Assembly: GCA_022606135.1 (NCBI GenBank)
Contig: JABYQN010000005.1
Coordinates: 124,001 to 188,000 of the forward strand
Reading direction: 5' to 3'
Origin: Fomes fomentarius
Lineage: Eukaryota > Basidiomycota > Agaricomycetes > Polyporales > Polyporaceae
DNA length: 64,000 nucleotides
Positions 34,202 through 50,158 of this stretch are shown here, piece after piece; positions within the stretch are counted from its first letter, which is position 1, and the number at the start of each line of letters is the position of its first letter. Under the pieces are notes generated by a model. It was not told the origin of the DNA, searched no databases, and was given only the letters and a program-made list of their open reading frames with translations. A program made the position numbers and the translations under genes.

Positions 34202-36292
34202 ATGTCTGCCCAAGCAGCCATGTATACCCACACCGACGACGCGCTCCAGCAGGACTACTCGACTCACTCGACCTACTCGACGTTCACGACACCTCAAGAC
34301 GTCCTTCATGACGTAAGTTTGAGTTCAAAGGTTGTTGACGAAAGCTGACGTCGAGCACGCAGTATTATCAGTATCCCGGTTCGGGACAATGTTACGTCCC
34401 GATCGCGTCCATGCCCTTCGAATACCGCGAACGTCCCGGATGCATGCACTACCTCCCACCAGCAGCCGTATCCACACGCTACTACGCCCTCCACGATCCC
34501 AACGTGTACCTCCACGAATGTGACAAACCGACGTCGGTCCCGTCAGTTCCTCATGATCATCTTCCTCACATCCCCTCCCCTCAGCCTTCCGATATGCACT
34601 CCGACTTTCACTCTTCCTGCGGCTCGCCTTGGCAGGTTGACGTGCGTATGACATTTTCCGAGACGATCACGTCCGCACCCCTCTCCCCGAGCGCACCACA
34701 AGAGTTCAGTGCGCCGTCTGTTCCCATGGCATACGGCCAACCTGACCTTCCAAAACAAAGAAGAAACAGGGACGACCCCGGCGGTGACACTGGCCTACTG
34801 GCGCAGCCCACAGCGCTGCAGTGCGAGGTAGTCCCCGTCCCTCTTTGTCTCGGAGAGTTCGGCCAACTGTACTTATCATGCCTGATGCATTCCACAGGAC
34901 CAGATGGACTTCACGCTCGCGTACCCGACGCCGGAGGGCACGCCGACACCCTACGGTCAAGATCAAGTGCTGCTCCAGCCTGAGCAGGAGTGCGAGGAGC
35001 AGAAGCCACTGCAGCAAGGTGCCGCGCCCGTGCCCTCGCAGTGGAAGCTCGGGGCCGCGCTCGACAGACTCCGCTTCCCGGAGTACAACGGTGACTGGGA
35101 CACGATGATCGCCAAGGTCACCGGCCGGACATACAAACAGACGTTCCCGCGCCCGACGTCGCCTCTTTGCGCAGAAGACACCACGCGTAAGTACCACAAA
35201 CAACCGCAGTCTTCCTTCAGACTTTCCCCCGCCGCTCGGATGATCCCGTCCGCTGACCGTTTCTGCCACCCGCAGGCTTTGCCGAGATGGCGGCCAGCCT
35301 CGGCCTGACAGACCCGGAGCGGGCGAAGACCCCGACGCCACCGCCGACGCCCGCAAGCGACGTCGACTTCGCGCACACCGGGAAGGCGCCGACTGCGCGA
35401 AGCTTAAGAGTAAAGGCGAGCAAGATGGTCGTCTACTCACCCACGACGGCAAGGCGCACGCCCGTGCGGAGGGGCCCTTCTGGGCCCGTGCTGCAAATTA
35501 CGGTGTCGAAGAAGGCGTACAAGCGCGCCACGATGGTAGCCTGCGCGTTCTGTCGGCGTCGCAAGATCGCGTGTGGAGGGCCGCAAGAGGGAGACGAGGC
35601 GAAGCGGTGTGGGTAAGTGTCCAGGTCTCTGAGTCTATGTCTCTTTCATGTTCTCGACCCGGGTCCTTTTATACCCGCGCGTCCACCTTTCGATGAGCGA
35701 AAAATTTCTGGTTTGTCGCGCCGAGCACTAAGGTTGCGGGAGAGCATAACCACTAGAGCTCTCATCTCACATGGAAGGCATGGAAGCCGAGTCTGGAAGC
35801 CGATGCAGATGTCCGAGCTCCGAGATGCGTCTCCTTAATTGTATCACACCTCATGACCACTCGCCAGCCTCGGTGCGATCCCGCGCACTCCCCTAGTCGA
35901 GTATGCGCTAGCAGCGCCTCCTCGGGGCTTCTGCCTCTTCGTCCGAACTTTCCCGTTTGTGCGAAGCACGCTCCCGCGAGCCATCTCCCTTCACAATCGT
36001 CCACATCTCCGCAGATTAAATCCATCGTGCTGGACTAAAATCGTGCACGTGCGCTGCTGGGATCACCTTACTAACCCACCTCTTCTGATCATCTAGACAA
36101 TGCATCCAGCGCCACCAGCCATGCGAGTTCCCGACGACAGCGAGCCGCCTCTCTCTTCTGAGCCCCACGAATGCACAACGCCCCGCAGTCCCCATCCCGG
36201 GCCCTGTAGTGGACGCACCGGTCGAAGTTCCGGTGCAGGTCGAGGACTCTAGTGTCAGAAGCCCCGACCCTTCTTCTGTCCCAGCGTTCTAG
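34202..36292 (+). CDS. Zn2Cys6 transcription factor with C-terminal zinc cluster
   Basis: Five exons: 34202-34312, 34363-34827, 34898-35186, 35276-35612 and 36097-36292. They join in phase to 1398 nt (465 aa). The first about 370 residues are Pro/Ser/Tyr/Gln-rich with a Trp-containing block, LGAALDRLRFPEYNGDWD. The DNA-binding cluster is near the end (about residues 378-410), with spacing CX2CX6CX11CX2CX6C (CAFCRRRKIAC, then RCGQCIQRHQPC), and is preceded by the basic stretch SKKAYKRATMVA. A final Pro/Val-rich tail follows. Classical fungal zinc-cluster factors carry the cluster at the N-terminus. The last intron (484 bp) cuts between the fourth and fifth cysteines. An upstream in-frame ATG at 34127 is also possible. 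Targets are unknown. Confidence 0.85.
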
Positions 36293-37819
36293 CTCGAGGA
36301 CGCCATTCCCGAGAAGCCAGAATCACGCTGGGCGTAATTACAGAACGCCGCAGGGCTCTCGTAACCTCGTGTTCTCGTGCTTCCATCCGCTACTCTCGGT
36401 GCATCGGCCCTCGCTCGGCAGCCCCAAGCTCTCAGCGCGTCCTGGACCGGTGACCACTAGACTAGGTTCAGCTACATAGCTAGCCGCACCGGCGAATTCT
36501 CAAGCTCCTTCTCAGGTAAACGGATAGACTACCAACTGATAACATGCCACCATGTCCCGTCTCGTGTGCCGTCCCCTCCGTCTCCGCCGACGTGCAATAT
36601 ACTGTTCCTTTGATATGCCCTCTTGTCGACCTCGCTATGCTATCATGCCATGTCTGTTGCTCTATCCTAGCTTTCGCGCCAGTACATACCCTCATACCCT
36701 TGTCCTAATCACAACATACGCTTTTCCTCTTCCCCATCGACCCTCACGCCCCTCCTCCCTGCATACTTACGCCTACTTGCACACACTGTATAATCCTATC
36801 CGTAGTAGTAAGTATATGCACATAGACACATACTGTATCCCGATCATGTCGCATACTCGTAATTGTGATTTGCCTCTCTCTGCCCGCCTCGGGTTCGTCG
36901 ATCAGTATCCGTCAGCTCGCAACTCCGGTTCGGAGATACTTGGCCCAGCTCCATGGACCATCTCCCCAAGCTAATCAAAGTCACAGATGGGCGCCACTGC
37001 AACGCAATGAGACAGACGGGGGTAGGTAGACGCTTATGTATGCATTTCTTTCTCGTCCTATGGGATCCCAAAACAAGATACATGTGTAGACTAACGGCGA
37101 TAACTAGATGGAAGCACAGTAAAACAAGGAAAGGAGTGGATTATGGCAGCTACAGGTGCCGCGGGCCTATAAACATATAATCTGAGTCTGCCTGCACGCA
37201 CACGTACACATCGGCGGCGATACCTGGGGATATCTGCAGGGATGGGAGCAGCCGATCACAAACAAACAGACATGTAGCATGGAATACGAGTGGAGGTGAC
37301 GAGAGATGGGAGATGGGAGACGAGCGATGATGGGACGATAGACGTGATCTGTGAGGAAACGAGCGGTGGACACAAGTGATAGGTGACGGAGGGCGAGCAT
37401 CGCGGGAACACAGAACATGGATTACGGGACAGGGAACAAGGACCAAGGACCAGGGGATACAAGAATCGAGACTCGGGACTCGGTGTTCGGGAAGGAGGAC
37501 GGACTGGGACGAAAAGAGCGTAGTGGGTTCTGGGTCGGTGGATAACGGCTAGCAGGACAGGCAGAACAATCGAGATACGTGGAACGACCAGGGCAGCGAC
37601 GAACACAATAACCAATCAACGTTGGACGGTTGAGGTCCGTCCGAGGAGCGAGCAGAGGTCCCCCAGGACACGCCAAAGCAGAACCAGCACCAAGCACAAG
37701 ACAGCGTAGAGCACCACCCCACGCACCGCAGCGACACACACCTCCTTCGCGCCCCTCTTCCTGTTCTTCTGGTAATCGGCTGTACGTGGAGCAGGGGACA
37801 CGAGAGGAGGTGCGCGTCC
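36293..37819. other. 1.5-kb convergent intergenic region
   Basis: 3' flanks of the zinc-cluster gene and the Chk2-like kinase. Long frames here are shadows without exon structure. Nothing else was recognised. Confidence 0.5.
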
Positions 37820-40368
<2,549 letters not shown>

Positions 40369-41477
40369 GATTAGAGGTGCTGGCTGTCGTGGTTGAGAAG
40401 TGCGGTGGATGGATGCGCGTGGTTTTGGGCAGAGTTGTGGAAGAATAACGCAAGGAGTTATGAGGGCCTTTTAAACAATTGGGGAACTGTGGACGGAGGT
40501 AAGACAAGACCAAAGCGGGGCGAGTCAAAGCGGGCGCGCTTTACCCGTAAGCGAGGGGGGCAAGGTGCAAGTGTCCTGGCCAAAGCGGGGTGCCTCGCGT
40601 CGCCTTTCGTTTCCGAGCAGTCGACGATACTCGTCCTCCGTCGCGTCCGCGCGAGATGATATCGGATGAGAGTCTGAGAGAGGAAGCTCTTAAGTCGTAC
40701 ACTCAAGCACCCACACTTCATACAACCAAAGGCCCAGGCTCGCTACAATCCCTCCTTCGGACCGCGGCTCCGCCCAAATCAATGCCAGTACTCAGGGCGG
40801 AGCTTAGTCGGAGTTTCTCGCTCACTCTTCGACCAAGCCAGGACCAAGCTTTGCCATTACCAAGTTGGAACGTCCAACCACAACCACAGTGATACGGGGC
40901 CACTGCCCATTGTCTCATCTCCACGTAGCAAACAGTGACTTTGTCCTCCCCCAGTTCTCCTAGTGTCGCCTTGACGACCACGCATCTGGTCAAGTCGTTG
41001 AATCGGAATTGTCTTCCCCTTCGACAGTGTATGTCTTACTCAAGAACTTGAAACGAGGCTCGTGTCTCCCGGTTATTGCTCCAGCAGACTGTTTATAAGT
41101 GCAAATTGCAGCTTCACTAGCTATGCTGACTTTGTATGTATCACAGAGATTCGCCACCCGTAACATTCTCGCGTACTACTTCTTTGCGCTTGTGTGCAGT
41201 AGACTGTAGCACGCAGACATATTCACCAATCGAGTAACCGATTCCTAAAAGCATAAAGCCGTCGTCCGTCGGTCAACGTCGCATGGGCTGATACCCGCGA
41301 TCGTGAAGACGTTGCCATACGCCGACGGCGTGGCAGCCATGCCTCATCTTCACAGTTCACGGCACATACAAAATACCTGTGCCATGTCCTTGCCGCGCGC
41401 ATTTAGCGTTACTCTCTCTCTCTCTCCCAGTTCACCAGCTCTCCTTCTGTGTTGTTTCTCGTATCTCACTTCTCGCT
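40369..41477. other. 1.1-kb divergent intergenic region
   Basis: Upstream sequence of the kinase (minus) and of the small gene at 41478 (plus), with CT-rich runs near 41410-41460 just before the latter start. No gene was recognised. Confidence 0.5.
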
Positions 41478-42118
41478 ATGGCGGACGTCGAGCGGCCTGT
41501 AACGATTGTAGCGATACCTGAGGCTATGACGCCGGCCCCTCCACCCGTCATCCCTCCCCCTCCCCAAACTCCTATGCATGTTGCGTCACCTCGGCCTTCG
41601 TCCGAAAGGTCTCGTCTCAGACGACCAGACAGCGTCAGTGAGTACTGCAACAGTGCAAGCACGTACTCATGCCTATCTCTGTTCTCTGTTCGCTGTTCCA
41701 CCCAGTGTCGGTCATGGGCCAATGGCCTGTTCCACAAGTCATTATATACTACCGTGACATAAAGGTCGCATGGGGCCGAGAAGCGATCGCCGCACTCGGC
41801 AAGGTCGTACGTTCACCTCTCAATTGGTACATCCACCCAGACTACTCGTCTCATGCGCGTCCCTACTCCCATGCTGATCCATAGGAGTTCATGAAATGGC
41901 TCTTCCTTACCTTCATCTGGGGACCACCAGAGCCGGGCGTAGCGTTCACAAACGCACACTATGAAGGATCACTTTTCGCACGGAACGCCGTCCTCTTCGG
42001 CACGTTCTACCACACGTTTGGCAAGGACGACTCGGGGCCTATCATGCTCGGAAGCTTGGGGTGGGAGGAGCTGATAAGGAACGTGGCCCGGATCGAGCTC
42101 ATCTATCATGAGGCGTGA
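41478..42118 (+). CDS. Hypothetical protein, 163 aa
   Basis: Three exons (41478-41637, 41706-41803, 41885-42118) join in phase to 492 nt. The N-terminus is Pro-rich (PAPPPVIPPPPQTP) and Ser/Arg-rich. The remainder is a compact segment with WPVPQVIIYYRDIKVAWG, FIWGPPEPGVAF and GSLGWEELIRNVARIEL. No signal peptide, membrane helix or known domain is evident. It is not recognised. The good splice phases and non-repetitive C-terminal part argue for a real gene. Confidence 0.6.
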
Positions 42119-43423
42119 GATGGCGCGCAGGTCTGTCCCCCACTCATCAATAGTTTTGTGAGTTGCCGTTCTCATTCTCGTAGCGGGTCGACGATTTGGC
42201 TGAGAGGGGCATGTAGCTGACTATTCTACGTACTCGCAGATGTAATTGCGTGGCTCTCATATCATCTGATACTATAACATCAATCATACATGGCACTAAT
42301 TATCAATCTATCCTAGTATGCCAATGCCTGTCTGTCGTTTGCTATGAACTCAACTACCGTCGTGAGTCATACTCGACCCATTCAATTCGCCCTCTACCTG
42401 CGAGAAATACAGCTGCAGAGAAATATGATACTCCACGGTCTGCGTGTTTCGCAAGAACGGCATCAACTACAACCTATGTGTACTTGTATCCCAATGTAGC
42501 TGTCTCGTTTGCCCCCGCTTTCATTTCGTGGGTGCGACGCCTATACACTTTGTAGCGCCCTGATCAAAGTCTTGGACCATAGCCCACAGGACAAAGCATA
42601 ATCGTGATTTCATCACGGTTGCCTCCCTTCGGTAACACATCTTCTACTATACCCCACTGAACCAAGCTATAGGATAGAGCCGAGTCAAGGAAACCTGTGC
42701 CTGCCGGGTGCTGGCGCGCGCTGGACCCTTCCACTACCCATCCACCGCCGGAACATAGCAGTCGGGGTTGGGACCCATATGCACTTCTCATGCCGAGCGG
42801 CGTGTCCTTCCGTAGCCAGGCCAGGTGAGACAACGCACCTGCCAAGGCACACAACGTACACGCCGGGACCTGTGTACTATACTGGAGACAGCGACTGCTC
42901 ATACCGAGATGCCCTCGTCTTTCTTTCGCCCGGTTCACGAGTCCATTCGAGTTGAGGTTCGTACATATAGATAGCATCGAAGTTAGCGCACCCTTCCGGT
43001 TGATCGCTCATATGTCTGATAATAAATGGCAGACGGTCGCAACAGGGTAGCTTGTAATTATAAAGGACTGCCAGCCTGAGTACACGCTGCCATACTACTT
43101 ACTATCGATGACTTGAACATGTTCTAAACTCAGACTCTTGCGCAGGAGAAAATGATATGTACGTAGACCACTGGCACTTTTCGTCCGGGTCTACGATGAT
43201 GAAGTGTACTCTGGCGACGAATGAGCTCAGTGCAAAGGCCCGGGGCCAGTGATCACCGATATCGTGCAAAAGGGTGGGGTCATGTGACCGACGCGGTTGT
43301 CACGCGGTCACAACGACTGCAGCGCGTTTCCGATCATTGAGGAGGCTCTAGGTAGTCGTGAACTACGACTTGGCTTGTTCTGCAAGTTTCTTGTACTCGA
43401 CGCGCCTTCAAGCAGACTCGCAA
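42119..43423. other. 1.3-kb intergenic region
   Basis: No gene, RNA or repeat was recognised. It contains the promoter of the BRCT gene. Confidence 0.5.
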
Positions 43424-46400
43424 ATGTCCCAGTCTGTCTTTGATGGCGTCCTCTACTACATCTCCGAGACTCTGCCCCTCGACAAACGCACCCAGTTGAG
43501 CGAGACACTCGACGCGCGCGGCGCGACTCCTGTTTCCGTCTCGAACCCAAGACTCACTCACTTCATCACCTCCTCGCTTGCTCTCGAAGACTTTGTTGAA
43601 TCTCTCCCGGATGACTCCACTGCTCACGTCGTAACTCCTCGCTGGGTCGAACGTTCAGGTGTCCTCGGGTCGACCCAGGATCCCGAGTACTATTCTGCCG
43701 ACCCCGCCTACCTCTTCTCTGGAGTCACAGCAGCCGCAACAGACCTCGCGAAGAACGACTGCGAGGTCATCTCAGCAGCGGTAGCCGCATTAGGGGGGCA
43801 GTGGCGCGCAGCCCTTACACGCGATGTCACCCATCTCTTCGCCCTCGCGCCCGGGAGCACCAAGTATCAGACGGCGATGCACTATAAGGAAACAACGGAG
43901 GTGTGCGTGTTGGTGCCACATTGGTTTGACGACACGGTGCGTCTTGGTATCCGGGACCTCCCTACACGCAACTACGAGTGGCCCGAGCCCCGCGTCTTCC
44001 AGTCGCGTCCAGAGGGCCGTACGTCGCAGGAGGACGTCGACTACGAACCCCCTCCGGAACGGATGATGTTGTACGAGACGGCGTCTCTCTCAAATGAGGA
44101 CCAGAAGAAGCTCCGGCCAGCTTCACGAAATATTTGGAAGGGAAAGCGGCTATTGCTCGGGTTGTCATTGGACCTCTCGGACAACCATAGGAGGGCTTTG
44201 TACGCGGATATCAGGAGGCAAGGTGGGGATGTGGTCGAGCTGTCGTCGTCCAAGTCACTGAGCGATGAGGAACGTGCACGGGACGAGCTTGCGAAGCTAG
44301 ACGACGCCGACATCTTCGTGACTCGGTACAGGACTGGGGCTGCCTACGCGAAGGTCAGTAACTCACTTCCTGGCTTCGTACTCGTTTCGTGTCTGCGCCT
44401 ACCCACTGCGACATCTCTTTGACTTCGATCGCCGTTCATGCCATTGTATACTGCAGGCCTACCAACAGAAGAAGACGATCGGGACACTCGCATGGCTCTG
44501 GTTCGTGCGCGCGTCTGGAACGCTCACACGACCCGCCGACCAGCTGCTGCACTACCCCGTCCCGCACCACCCCGCTGACGGTTTTGACAAGGAGGTGAGT
44601 GGTCATTTCCGTAGTTCTGGTTCGGCGATGTGCCTGAGCGGTGATGCAAGGTGGTCACTGTGACGAACTACACTGGGAAGGACCGCGAGTACCTGAAGAA
44701 GCTGATCACTCTCATGGGTGGGAGCTTCACGCCGTCAATGTCCGCGGAAACAAACACGATTGTTGTCGCAGCCTAGTGAGATCTGTACTTCACGGTGTTT
44801 ATGTCCTGCACACTAATTACTGTTGGTAGCTTACACGGGACCAAGACGGACAAGGCGACGTCGTGGTCAATCCCCATCGTCAACCATACATGGGTCGAAG
44901 ACTGCTTCGTGCAATGGCGCCGCCTGACACCCGCACGCGAGAAATACATCGTCTTTCCCCCAGGCGTGGACTTCAGCACAGTGCTCGCCGAACGCGGTCT
45001 CGGCAAGATCACCTGGGAGCCCGGGCAGCTCGAGGAGATGCAGCGCGTTGCGGACGCAGCACAGGCAGAAAACACGTGGAAACGGCGGAAGAGCAATAGC
45101 GCGAGCGCGAGTCCGAGGAAGACCAAGAAAGGCACACGCGACGCCGAGGAGGTTGACGAGCCGCCGCATGGGACAGCGCAGAGTGCGGGCGAAGTCGAGC
45201 AGGCGGTCGGGGTGGACCCGGACGAGGACGCGCAGATGGCCGTCGACGGTCGCACGGATGAGATGGACGTCGATGAAGACGAGCCAAGGTCGAGCAGGGT
45301 GCCGGCCACGAAGAAGGGCCCGCCGTCGAAATCCAAACGCGCGGCAGCTGCGGAGGTGCCTGCGAAGAGGAAGCTCGTCAGGAGATATACGATGCCGCGC
45401 AGGACGGACGACGAGGCAGAACCCGAAGATGATGTGCCGGTCGCCACGCCCGACCCCCGCTGACGCCGTCTCCGAAGAAGACGCCGCGAACGTATGGAAG
45501 CGCGAGAGCGAGACGTTTGCAACGTGGGCGCGACGGGGAGGAGGAGCAGACAGAGTCGCCATCACCAGCAAAGAAGCAGCAGACCGCGCGGCGGAAGGCG
45601 CCAGCTGAGGACGAGGACGTCGAGATGGCAGAGGAGGAGAGCGAGAGCGAGGATCAGGCGCCCAAGGCGAAGCCGAAGGGCACAGACAAGGAGAAGGAGA
45701 AACAGAGGAAGCCTCCTGCCCGGGCTGGCAAGGAGGAGAAAGGCAAGGAGAAGGCGGTGGCGAAGAAGGCACAGGTGATCGAGCTGGAGTCTGACGATTC
45801 CTCGACGGAGGAAGAGGACATCCGTTCCGTCCTTGGAGACCTCATTCCGAACCGAAAGGACAAGGACAAGAGCAAGGCGCGCGCAGCCGTGTCCTCCGTC
45901 ACAACGAAGGCCCTGAAAACGCCGCAGAGGATGGATTCAGTCGTCGTTCCGACGGTGTCGTCTGCGTACGTCTCGCCGGACAAGCCGAACGGGATGAAAT
46001 TCGGTCCTCCGAAGAGGACGTCCAAGACCGCTGCCGCACCAGCAGAGTCCGACGCTCCTCTACCTCCACGCGGGGGTAAGGCGAAGAAACCTGCCCGCGC
46101 ATTGTCTCCGAGTGAAGCGTCTATACGCTCGTCCCCGCCGCCTCCCCCGTCGCGAACGCTAGGACGTCCCGTAAGAAAGCAACAGTGGAAAACGCTGAAG
46201 CGGGTCCAAGCCGAGCATCGTCTTCGACGAGCCCGACAAAGCTCACGCGCACGCCGTCGAAGCGGTCCGCTGCGACGAAGGCGACGCAGAAGCTGCATAA
46301 CGAGATCATGCCCGACTTGGTCTCGTTCCAGAAGGAGATGAAGAAGGGCGCGGTCCGCGCCGCCTATGAACACGATCGGGGCCATGAGGAGCTGCTCAAA

Positions 46401-47467
46401 TCCGCGTCGAAGGGGAAGACGCCGGCCAAGGGCAAGAAGCGACCATCTGTGGGGTCAACTGGACCTGAGACGGACGACGATGAGGAGGATGAGGATGAGG
46501 AGATGCCGGAGAGGAAGAAGCGGAAGATCAGTGAGGTTGAGGTGGAGAAAGATATAGGGAAGGGGAAGAAGAAAGCTGGGACGTGGAAATCAATGTCTGT
46601 TGATTCGGAGGAGCCGGAGGGGGGTCCGTCGAAGAAGGCGGGAGCTGCAGCCGCCACGAATGGCGCGAATTCAGAGGGGAGAGCTATTCGGGTGATGACT
46701 ACACAAGTGGCACTTTCAGATGATGTAGTCAAGGTGAGCCCAGTTGCATTCATGCTGTTGCATTGATTATGTGTGGATGGCTAATAACAGGATTGAAGGG
46801 GTTGGGCAGAATGAACGTCAAGATTGTAACGAAGCCCACGGAGTGTACACATCTGCTGGTGCGGAGCGTCGTGCGGACAGAGAAATTCCTCTGCGCTATG
46901 GCCGTCGCACCATACGTCCTGAGCTCGAAATGGGCGGAGATGTCTGCGTTCAACAGGAAGCTGCTTCGTAAGTACTCCCGTGATTTCTCAGATGTACAAC
47001 ATTGATTTCCTTTTCGCAGCCGAGGCGGACTACATGATCAAGGACGAGGAGACCGAGAAGAAGTACAATTTCGTCCTCGCCCATGCGCTGAAGCGGGCAA
47101 GGCGGAACGCGGGCAAGCTCTTCGCTGGTATAACATTCTACGTGACGTCGAAAGTGCCTGTCGAGACGAAGTTGCTCAAGAACGTCGTCACCGCGAATGG
47201 CGGGCAGGTGCGTTCGGTTCCCATGCTCACATATACCCAGGCATCTGACAGACCGAACAGTTGTCCACCCAGAATCCTACAGTTCGCATAATGGCGGGGC
47301 ACGAGAACCGTTTCGTCATCTCTTGTCCTGAGGACGTGTCGATCTGGCGTCCGCTTGCACAACATCACAAGATCTATACCCAGGAATTGATTCTGACAAG
47401 TGCGTTGAGACAAGAAATACATTGGGACGAGGTCGCACATCAGGTCCCGGGATCCTATAGAACGTGA
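43424..47467 (+). CDS. brc1: Multi-BRCT DNA-damage response protein (Brc1/Rtt107 type)
   Basis: The start MSQSVFDGVLYYIS is at 43424 and the stop at 47465-47467. The N-terminal part carries about four BRCT repeats; recognisable cores include THFIT...HVVTPRWVERS, ALGGQW...VTHLFA...VPHWFDD, and LMGGSFTPSMSAETNTIVVAA continuing across an intron to SWSIPIVNHTWVEDCFVQW. A long Lys/Glu/Ser-rich linker follows. The C-terminal BRCT pair includes ECTHLLVRSVVRTEKFLCAM and GKLFAGITFYVT. This layout is that of Brc1/Rtt107, a scaffold binding phospho-H2A at stalled forks. The frame slips by one base, each time as if a base were missing, at C-runs 45454-45458 and 46144-46148. The intron at 46734-46790 is also one base out of phase. 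A 44-bp GT-AG intron (45434-45477) is an alternative for the first slip. Confidence 0.8.
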
Positions 47468-48703
47468 GATTGAGATCACGGTGTAGATCCGTCCTTCACC
47501 ATGTTTGTATATCGATCTTGAAGCTGCTTGGCTACCTATATTATCTTACGTGGTTCCCTTCTCATACGAGCTGCACTTCTCCTACAGGCACATATGCCCA
47601 GAATCTCATGGCCTAATGTATTGCGGAGTGAGCCATACGTCCAGTTCGCATCATAGTGCGTCTCAGGTGAGCGAATATTGTCTGCGCGGCCATCGGTACC
47701 GCAGGCACCCATAGTTGTGCTGGCTGTGATATCAGACAGTGTATGCGCGTGCGCGCGATGGGTATTCTCGCTTACCGTGTTCTCTTTTGACTGAAACACA
47801 CGGAGGAACTTGCTGAGCAGACCTCTCTTCTTGCGAGGCAGCCTTTCCAGGGTGCGACTCAGGGTCTTCGCGTTTCATGGGAACTTGATGCGGTGGATGG
47901 ACCGCGTGTGCAGCGTTCGTGGAGCGACCGGGCTGATTTGTGAAATTCACGCCGTCTGGGGAGAAGTTATCAGAGGAAAGATAGTGGGTGGAATAGCCCC
48001 CGCCGCCGCTGGGGTTGCGTCAAGCTTCTGCGAGGTATTGTCATGATAGTGTGACGCCGCCGGAGCAGCCAGATCCAGTCGGCGGTTCACATCGGCTTCA
48101 ACAAACCCCTTCATCCTTGTTGTTGTGGAGGGAACCGGCGGGAACTTGGTGGCTTGGATCAAGCCAGGGGGGCAGCAGGCGGTACAGCAACGGAGACGTC
48201 CTTCCCCAGTGCGGTAGCTGCACAATGAGCGAGATGAATGACTTTATAGCTAGATCTAGTATAGGGACCTGGTGAACTATCAGAATCACTGCGAGATAGC
48301 GACGATTTTGCCGGGGGTGGTCAGAGCATGACACGATTCTGAGGACGATTCTGTATGCAAAGCGTGTCATGAATCGCGTGCAGAAGCTCCCTATTGGACG
48401 TCGGCGCTACATGCGCGCCTCGACTAGACTGGTATCGAACAGACCTATAGTTAACGGCCACAGCAGCCATACACACACCAAGATGTTTTGAGGTATCAAC
48501 GTTGTTTCCGAAATGTCTATCTCTTATACCCATTATGCTGCTGCACCTCCCCGGTCACTCGTCTCCCTCGTGCACATAGCCCATCAAAACCTCGTTAACT
48601 ACCTCAGGCCGCTGTCGAAAATCCACCACTGTTCCATCATACCCTGTTCATATCATGTTTATGAGTACGGATCAGGTCGTATGGCGAAAACTCGATATGG
48701 TCC
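47468..48703. other. 1.2-kb convergent intergenic region
   Basis: 3' flanks of the BRCT and deaminase genes. Minus frames at 47730-48225 (one basic, LPRKKRGLLSKFLRVF) are protein-like, but no gene model closes. Treated as unassigned. Confidence 0.4.
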
Positions 48704-50075
48704 TCAAGGCTCTGTTCTGAGAAGTGCGGGGGAAGTTTGCGCCGACGGGGGATGCATGCCCTCCTGGATCAGCTCCCAAAGTTTGTTCAACAGTTCCACC
48801 CAGATATTCTTGAGCACCTTGAGTGATACACCCGGCGGCGGCAGCCAGGGAAACACCGTGCTGTGCCCCCCGGTAGGACAAACTCCGGGCGTTTAGATCG
48901 ATCGTCTGCACCACTCCGCCATTTGTTCAGCTCCAAACCGAGCAGGCTGCAGCAGAAGCAACACTTCTTCGAAACACCGATGCGGATCGTGGACTGCTGA
49001 AATCTCAGTCAGTATCGGTGGTCACGACTGCGATCATCTGGCGCAACTCACCTTCAAATTGTCGTCTTTCAGGTCTGAGTACACCGCGCCCATGAGCGCC
49101 GCCTCCGCATGTATTGAAACGGCGATGGTGTTGTCTTTCTGGTTTGGACGCCATCTCTCGAATAATTCGTCTATCGTCTTCGTCTTGCTCGGGCTTGACT
49201 TCTTCAGTGCCGTCTTCAATTGCCCCACCACCACCCCGTCGATCGTCTGCAAGTCCCGAACGGTTAGGAGCGTCATAGACATCTGCACATTGCCCTTGCT
49301 GTATTTCTTCAGCGATTGCATCAAGAATTTGGAGGCAGAGTAGGGGATAGTCAGACTGGAGATGTAGCGACAGACATGGGCGGCGGCCCCTTCATCTTCG
49401 AGGTCGGCCTTGAATTCTGCATGATCTTCTGCTGTCTCTGTTCCCAACATTAGCATCTGGTCACAATGCGATGAAGTGGGAGCGACGGAATAGCATTCAT
49501 TACCTGCAGCATCACCCTGCTCACTCGCAGGCGTTTTTTTGAACAACCCTGTGCGATCGTGTGAGTGCTACATGCATACCCAAAATTTTGCGACACATAC
49601 CTCCAGCCTTGAACACTGGGTTCGGCTTTTTCACTTCCTTGTCATACTTCTCACGAAGTTCGGCAGCAAGCTTGGCAGTGACAAGCCCGTCGACAACACC
49701 CGAGAGTACAAACTCGTGTATGACTACAAGAGCGCCACGAACAATCAGGAGACTGTCTGCAAGTTCTCGGCCCTTCGAGTCGCCCATGACGTCTTTGAGC
49801 AAGTTGATCTGCTCCTCTAAACGCTTGAGAGCATCGCAGAGGACACGTGCCCATTGATTCCCATTGGATGAAGTCAAGGAAAATTCAGTGAGATTTGAGG
49901 TAGATTTCGAAGAGGCGATACGAGCATCCTCCAGCAAACTTCTGACATATTGATTGCGAACACTGATCGTTTTGTCTCCATGCCAGTCACCCAGAGCACC
50001 ATTATTGCCAGGACTCCATGTGGCTTCGATGAGGCAGATTGGGTTATCGCCCCAGTCATTCTTTCTGCACTTCAT
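48704..50075 (-). CDS. OTT_1508-like cytidine-deaminase-fold protein (fungal)
   Basis: Four exons: the start MKCRKNDWGDNPICL is at 50075, with introns near 49612-49556, 49520-49441 and 49052-48996, and stop at 48706-48704; about 420 aa. The N-terminal 300 residues are helical. The deaminase core follows: VSIHAEAALM (zinc His and catalytic Glu as HAE), then after an intron IGVSKKCCFCCSLLG (CX2C zinc ligands), then LPGGHSTVFPWLPPP, a block I know from fungal OTT_1508-type proteins. The superfamily deaminates cytosine or adenine in nucleotides or nucleic acids. Members of this clade are expanded in basidiomycetes without a settled substrate, and defence or effector roles are suspected. The key residues are intact. 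The copia element begins 111 bp upstream of the start codon. Confidence 0.8.
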
Positions 50076-50158
50076 ATGCCTGGAGAGTAAGCTGTGAGTG
50101 CGATAGATGGTAAACTCTGTCAGGTTGGCAAGATACAGACTCGGCTGGACCCCCAGTG

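Noticed and set aside
44867..46385. Long minus-strand frames across the BRCT gene
   Set aside because: Shadows of the Lys/Glu/Asp-rich linker; translations are Arg/Ser-rich with no domain.
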